Assembly (NCBI GenBank): GCA_020354275.1
Contig: CP070645.1
Span: forward strand, 336,530-360,595
Origin: Dehalococcoidales bacterium
GTDB taxonomy: Bacteria > Chloroflexota > Dehalococcoidia > Dehalococcoidales > UBA2162
Direction: 5' to 3'
DNA length: 24,066 nucleotides
A model generated the notes under the pieces. The model saw nothing but the letters and a program-made list of their open reading frames with translations. It ran no database searches and was not told where the DNA came from. A program made the translations under genes and the position numbers. Shown here in pieces: positions 21,178 through 24,066 of this stretch. Each line of letters starts with the position of its first letter. Within the stretch, counting starts at the first letter, position 1.

Positions 21178-22419
21178 TTGAATACCGGCGGCATAAAGAT
21201 TTTCTCTCCTATAGATAGAGTAAAACGGCGTTTCTTTCAGCGATGGAGCGTGATTAAAAACCGGTCGATGTCGGGGTCCAGACTATCTCTCATACTGCTT
21301 GTACTCATCCTGGGTATGATGCTGCTTCCCGGTTGTTTCGGGTTGGGCAATGTACCGAGGGGCTGGTCGGGTGCAGTGGCCACTGATGATATTCTGTTTG
21401 TCTTTTCTATGGAGGGCAAACTGGTGGCTGACAATATAACTGATGGCAAACGTTTGTGGGAAGTGGAAATGGTGGAAACACAGTCGTCGGGGGGGCTGTT
21501 GGGCTGTGCTCCGGCTTCCTCGGCGGTAGCCGTATACGGCTCCCCGGCTGTATCGGGGAATATCACTTATATTGGCGGTTATACTGGCAAGGTCTATGCC
21601 CTGGTTTTTAATAGAGACGAACCGCGATGGGTATACCCCCGTGAAGGTTATCTCGGGGCATCGATTGTTGGCGGGCTGGTTGTACATCAGGATAACGTCT
21701 ATCTGGCCACTTCCGATGGCAGGGTTTTGGCTCTGAATGCAGCTGATGGTTACCGGGAGTGGGTGTGTGATGAGATTAATGATAAGGTATGGTCAACACC
21801 GGTTATTGAGAGTGGTACATTATTTATTGGCTCCTTTGATAAAAAGCTTTATGCCATTGACATCAACGATGGCAGTAAAAAGTGGGAATTTGAGACTGAA
21901 GGGGCTATTGTAGCCACCCCCTTGGTCCATGATGGTATCGTTTATTTTGGCTCTTTTGACCGCCACCTTTATGCCGTGGATGTTGCCAGTGGAGAGCAGG
22001 TCTGGAAGTTCCCGGCTAGTAAGGAAGATGAGGTCATACCGGGGCATTGGTTCTGGTCAAAGCCGGTGATATATAATGGTGTTTTATATGCCGGTTGTTT
22101 AGATGGCAAGGTTTATGTTATTGATGCTATAAGTGGCCAGAGTACAGCCGGGGTTGATTATTTTGACCTGGGCAGTTCTATTTCATCGTCACCGGTTGTT
22201 GTGGGAGACATGGTGATTGTTGCCTCCGAGGAGGGCATTGTCTATGCTCTGGATACCGGCGATTATCAAAAAAGGCAGCTGGCGAACCTGGAAGAGAAGA
22301 TACAGGCACCACTGGCCGTAGCCCAGGGTATAGTATATGTGCATACGGCCAAGGATGTTCTCCATTCTATAGACCCGGAAACCGGAGCGGTGCGGAGTTT
22401 TACACTGAATAACGAGTGA
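21178..22419 (+). CDS. PQQ-like/BamB-like beta-propeller lipoprotein
   Basis: A 413-aa protein with a basic N-terminus, a hydrophobic stretch (residues ~36-50) and a lipobox LLPGC at 49-53, predicting lipidation at Cys53 and exposure outside the membrane. The rest is about seven propeller blades, each with a PQQ-like repeat: VYALVFNRDEPRWVYP, VLALNAADGYREWV, LYAIDINDGSKKWEF, LYAVDVASGEQVWKF, VYVIDAISG, VYALDTGDY, LHSIDPETGAV. TTG 21178 is supported by GGAG seven bases upstream; ATG 21268 would give a shorter, also plausible signal peptide but has no ribosome-binding site. It lacks enzyme residues of quinoprotein dehydrogenases, so a scaffold role is likelier. It sits between yidD and yidC, suggesting a part in membrane-protein insertion or quality control (inference). 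Confidence 0.87.
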   Translation: MNTGGIKIFSPIDRVKRRFFQRWSVIKNRSMSGSRLSLILLVLILGMMLLPGCFGLGNVPRGWSGAVATDDILFVFSMEGKLVADNITDGKRLWEVEMVETQSSGGLLGCAPASSAVAVYGSPAVSGNITYIGGYTGKVYALVFNRDEPRWVYPREGYLGASIVGGLVVHQDNVYLATSDGRVLALNAADGYREWVCDEINDKVWSTPVIESGTLFIGSFDKKLYAIDINDGSKKWEFETEGAIVATPLVHDGIVYFGSFDRHLYAVDVASGEQVWKFPASKEDEVIPGHWFWSKPVIYNGVLYAGCLDGKVYVIDAISGQSTAGVDYFDLGSSISSSPVVVGDMVIVASEEGIVYALDTGDYQKRQLANLEEKIQAPLAVAQGIVYVHTAKDVLHSIDPETGAVRSFTLNNE

Positions 22420-22430
22420 GGTAGGTTCTT

Positions 22431-23402
22431 TTGGCTATCGGGGATATATGGGATCTGATTATTCTGTCCCCAATGATTAATGTCCTCATTGTAGTGTCTC
22501 ACTACCTTGGAGGCAGCTTCGGGCTGACGATAATTTTCCTTACGATTATTATCCGGGCTCTGATGTACCCCCTAACCATGAAGCAGCTCAGGGCTACTAA
22601 GGCCATGCAATCAATGCAGGCCCAGATGCAGGAGCTCCAGAAGAAGTATTCTAAAGATAGACAGCAGCTGGCTCAGGAACGGATGAAGCTGATGAAGGAG
22701 ACAGGTGTCAATCCGTTTGGCTGCGTACTACCGCTACTGATACAGTTTCCGGTCTGGATAGCCCTTTATCAGTCAATCATCCGGGTGCTGGCGGTTGCCC
22801 CTGAGGATTTTCTGAATCTATCCCGCCATCTATATTCCGGCTGGGAGATGGTATTTTCGCAGGTACCTTTGGAGAGCGCTTTCCTCTGGTTGGACCTGGC
22901 ATCGCCTGACCGGTTTATGATTTTACCCATTCTGGTTGGCGGGACAATGTGGGTGCAGCAGAAGATGACGACTACCACCAGTGCCGACCCCAGACAACAG
23001 GCCCAGAGTCAGATGATGCTTTGGATGATGCCGCTGATGTTTGCCTTTCTTACCATGTCGTTCCCCAGCGGTTTAGCCCTTTACTGGGTCACTTCCAATA
23101 TTATTCAGATAGTAATGCAGTATTTCGTTACCGGGTGGGGAGGTTTAAGGCCATCAGCAGACGGTAAAAAGACTCCTGCTGAGAAGAAAAGTACCGGGCG
23201 TGCCGTTAAGGAAAAAGCACCTCTGAGTGCTGACGATATAAGTGCTGATATTGTCGAGACGAGTACCGCCCGTGAAGAGGAGTTGGATTATGGAAAGTCT
23301 GGAGATAAGCGCCAGGACCGTAGAGGAAGCTATCCAACTAGCCCTAGAGCAACTAGGCGTAGACCGGGAGGAAGTAGAGGTCAGCGTCGTAAAAGAAGGT
23401 AA
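22431..23402 (+). CDS. yidC: membrane protein insertase YidC/Oxa1
   Basis: Inserts and folds membrane proteins, alone or with Sec. The 323-aa Gram-positive-type protein has about five membrane segments. TM1 contains the groove arginine (Arg42 in LTIIIRALMYPLT). A cytoplasmic hairpin rich in Met and Gln follows (MQSMQAQMQELQKKYSKDRQ), then NPFGCVLPLLIQFPVWIALY and PSGLALYWVTSNIIQIV. Start: TTG 22431, 11 bp after the propeller gene. Residues 287-323 overlap jag out of frame and form a tail with about 15 Lys/Arg; such tails in Oxa1/YidC bind ribosomes. No N-terminal periplasmic domain, as expected outside Proteobacteria. Confidence 0.95.
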   Translation: MAIGDIWDLIILSPMINVLIVVSHYLGGSFGLTIIFLTIIIRALMYPLTMKQLRATKAMQSMQAQMQELQKKYSKDRQQLAQERMKLMKETGVNPFGCVLPLLIQFPVWIALYQSIIRVLAVAPEDFLNLSRHLYSGWEMVFSQVPLESAFLWLDLASPDRFMILPILVGGTMWVQQKMTTTTSADPRQQAQSQMMLWMMPLMFAFLTMSFPSGLALYWVTSNIIQIVMQYFVTGWGGLRPSADGKKTPAEKKSTGRAVKEKAPLSADDISADIVETSTAREEELDYGKSGDKRQDRRGSYPTSPRATRRRPGGSRGQRRKRR

Positions 23403-23955
23403 AACCGGCATTCTGGGCCTGGGCGGTGATCAGGCGGTAGTCAGAGTTAGGCCGCTGGTACCAGTGGCTCAACCGGGTAATGATGTTGCCGGGACGGCCA
23501 AAGATGCTCTGGAGAGGCTAATTGATTTAATGGGGGTCGCCGGTTCGGTTATACCTCAAGACCCGCCTGATATGCAGGAGGAACTGGGAATTACCACCTC
23601 GGTTTTCTTTGATATAAGGGGTGATGACTTAGGAATTTTAATCGGGCGTCGCGGGCAGACTTTAACCAGCTTGCAATATATTCTCAGGCTTATTGTCGGT
23701 CATCAAACCAAGGTCTGGGAACCTATATTTATCGATGTTGAGGGATACAAGCAACGCCGTTATCAGGGACTGCAGAACCTGGCCAAAAATATGGCCGAGC
23801 AGGTGGAAGCCAAGGGAGTGCCGTTTACCCTTGAGCCGATGTCGGCTTACGAAAGGCGTATCGTGCACCTGGCATTGGCCGAACATCCTAGGGTTACCAC
23901 TGAGAGTATTGGCCAGGGTGAAGCCCGCAGGGTGGTGATTATACCCAGAAAATAG
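23290..23955 (+). CDS. jag: Jag/KhpB-type RNA-binding protein (Jag-N, KH, R3H)
   Basis: RNA-binding protein encoded next to yidC in many bacteria; family members (Jag, KhpB) influence cell division and post-transcriptional control. From ATG 23290 (AGAGGAG seven bases upstream) it has 221 aa. The Jag-N domain covers residues 1-~52 (ISARTVEEAIQLALEQLGVD ... GKTGILGLG). The KH domain has the GxxG loop in ILIGRRGQTLTSLQYILRLI. The C-terminal R3H domain contains ERRIVHLALAEHPRVTTESI. An in-frame ATG at 23242 would add 16 unrelated residues and lacks a ribosome-binding site. Its first 113 bases overlap yidC in another frame. Confidence 0.95.
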   Translation: MESLEISARTVEEAIQLALEQLGVDREEVEVSVVKEGKTGILGLGGDQAVVRVRPLVPVAQPGNDVAGTAKDALERLIDLMGVAGSVIPQDPPDMQEELGITTSVFFDIRGDDLGILIGRRGQTLTSLQYILRLIVGHQTKVWEPIFIDVEGYKQRRYQGLQNLAKNMAEQVEAKGVPFTLEPMSAYERRIVHLALAEHPRVTTESIGQGEARRVVIIPRK

Positions 23956-24025
23956 CCGGTTACTGGCAGAACCCCTGTGATTTATGTTTTGGGCACGGTG
24001 TTTTTTCCCGGTTCGGCAGGATTGA

Positions 24026-24054
24026 TTGACTTGTCTGGTGTTATGTGATAGTTT
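24026..24054 (+). promoter_or_regulatory. possible promoter at window end
   Basis: TTGACT at 24026-24031, 17-bp spacer, TAGTTT at 24049-24054, pointing out of the window, 70 bp after jag. It suggests a new transcription unit begins beyond the edge. The -10 box is weak. Confidence 0.4.
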
Positions 24055-24066
24055 AAAACCATAAAG

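Noticed and set aside
23956..24010. Terminator after jag (CCTGTG ... CACGG then T6)
   Set aside because: The pairing needs a bulge and gives only a weak stem; not strong enough to list.

Overview
The window reads as a bacterial chromosome segment of moderate GC, densely packed with housekeeping genes, most likely from a Dehalococcoidia-type Chloroflexota. That placement is inference. It rests on the mix of a one-regulatory-domain NrpR-like (DUF128) regulator, a UPF0182 membrane protein, paired small zinc-ribbon proteins, a DUF5679 protein, a very short EF-Ts, and the linkage rpsF-ssb-rpsR-rpmH-rnpA-yidD-yidC-jag. No rRNA, tRNA, insertion sequence, prophage or CRISPR array was seen.

Layout. 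(1) 1-5494, minus strand: the classic rpsB-tsf-pyrH-frr-uppS-cdsA-dxr operon, running from a clear promoter at 5466-5494 and leaving the window inside dxr. It couples translation (S2, EF-Ts, ribosome recycling) to UMP kinase, phospholipid precursor, undecaprenyl carrier and isoprenoid synthesis. (2) 5644-9462, plus strand: an NrpR-like regulator, hisF, glutamate dehydrogenase, an unknown 116-aa protein and a DUF5679 zinc ribbon, which looks like a nitrogen/2-oxoglutarate neighbourhood. (3) 9463-15663: a looser region with several small Cys-rich proteins (two paralogous double zinc ribbons, one single zinc ribbon, one 2[4Fe-4S] ferredoxin), a Cys-free Crp/Fnr-type regulator, an NfnAB-like flavoprotein pair and a sirtuin. 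Its intergenic spaces are long and hold recognisable promoters, hairpins and terminators. (4) 15751-18743: rpsU (S21, 57 aa) converging on a 924-aa UPF0182 protein. (5) 19058-23955, plus strand: rpsF-ssb-rpsR-rpmH-rnpA-yidD, a BamB/PQQ-like propeller lipoprotein, yidC and jag, that is ribosome parts, RNase P protein and membrane-protein insertion.

Points that stand out: a 113-bp out-of-frame overlap in which the start of jag also encodes the very basic tail of YidC; a propeller lipoprotein between yidD and yidC; an NrpR-like regulator beside hisF and gdhA; a consensus promoter plus leader with a terminator-like hairpin upstream of the NfnAB-like genes; an inverted repeat that would mask the ribosome-binding site of one zinc-ribbon gene; and a sirtuin promoter that predicts a leaderless mRNA. 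At least eight genes appear to start at TTG. All functions are read from sequence motifs and gene order; no database search was possible.
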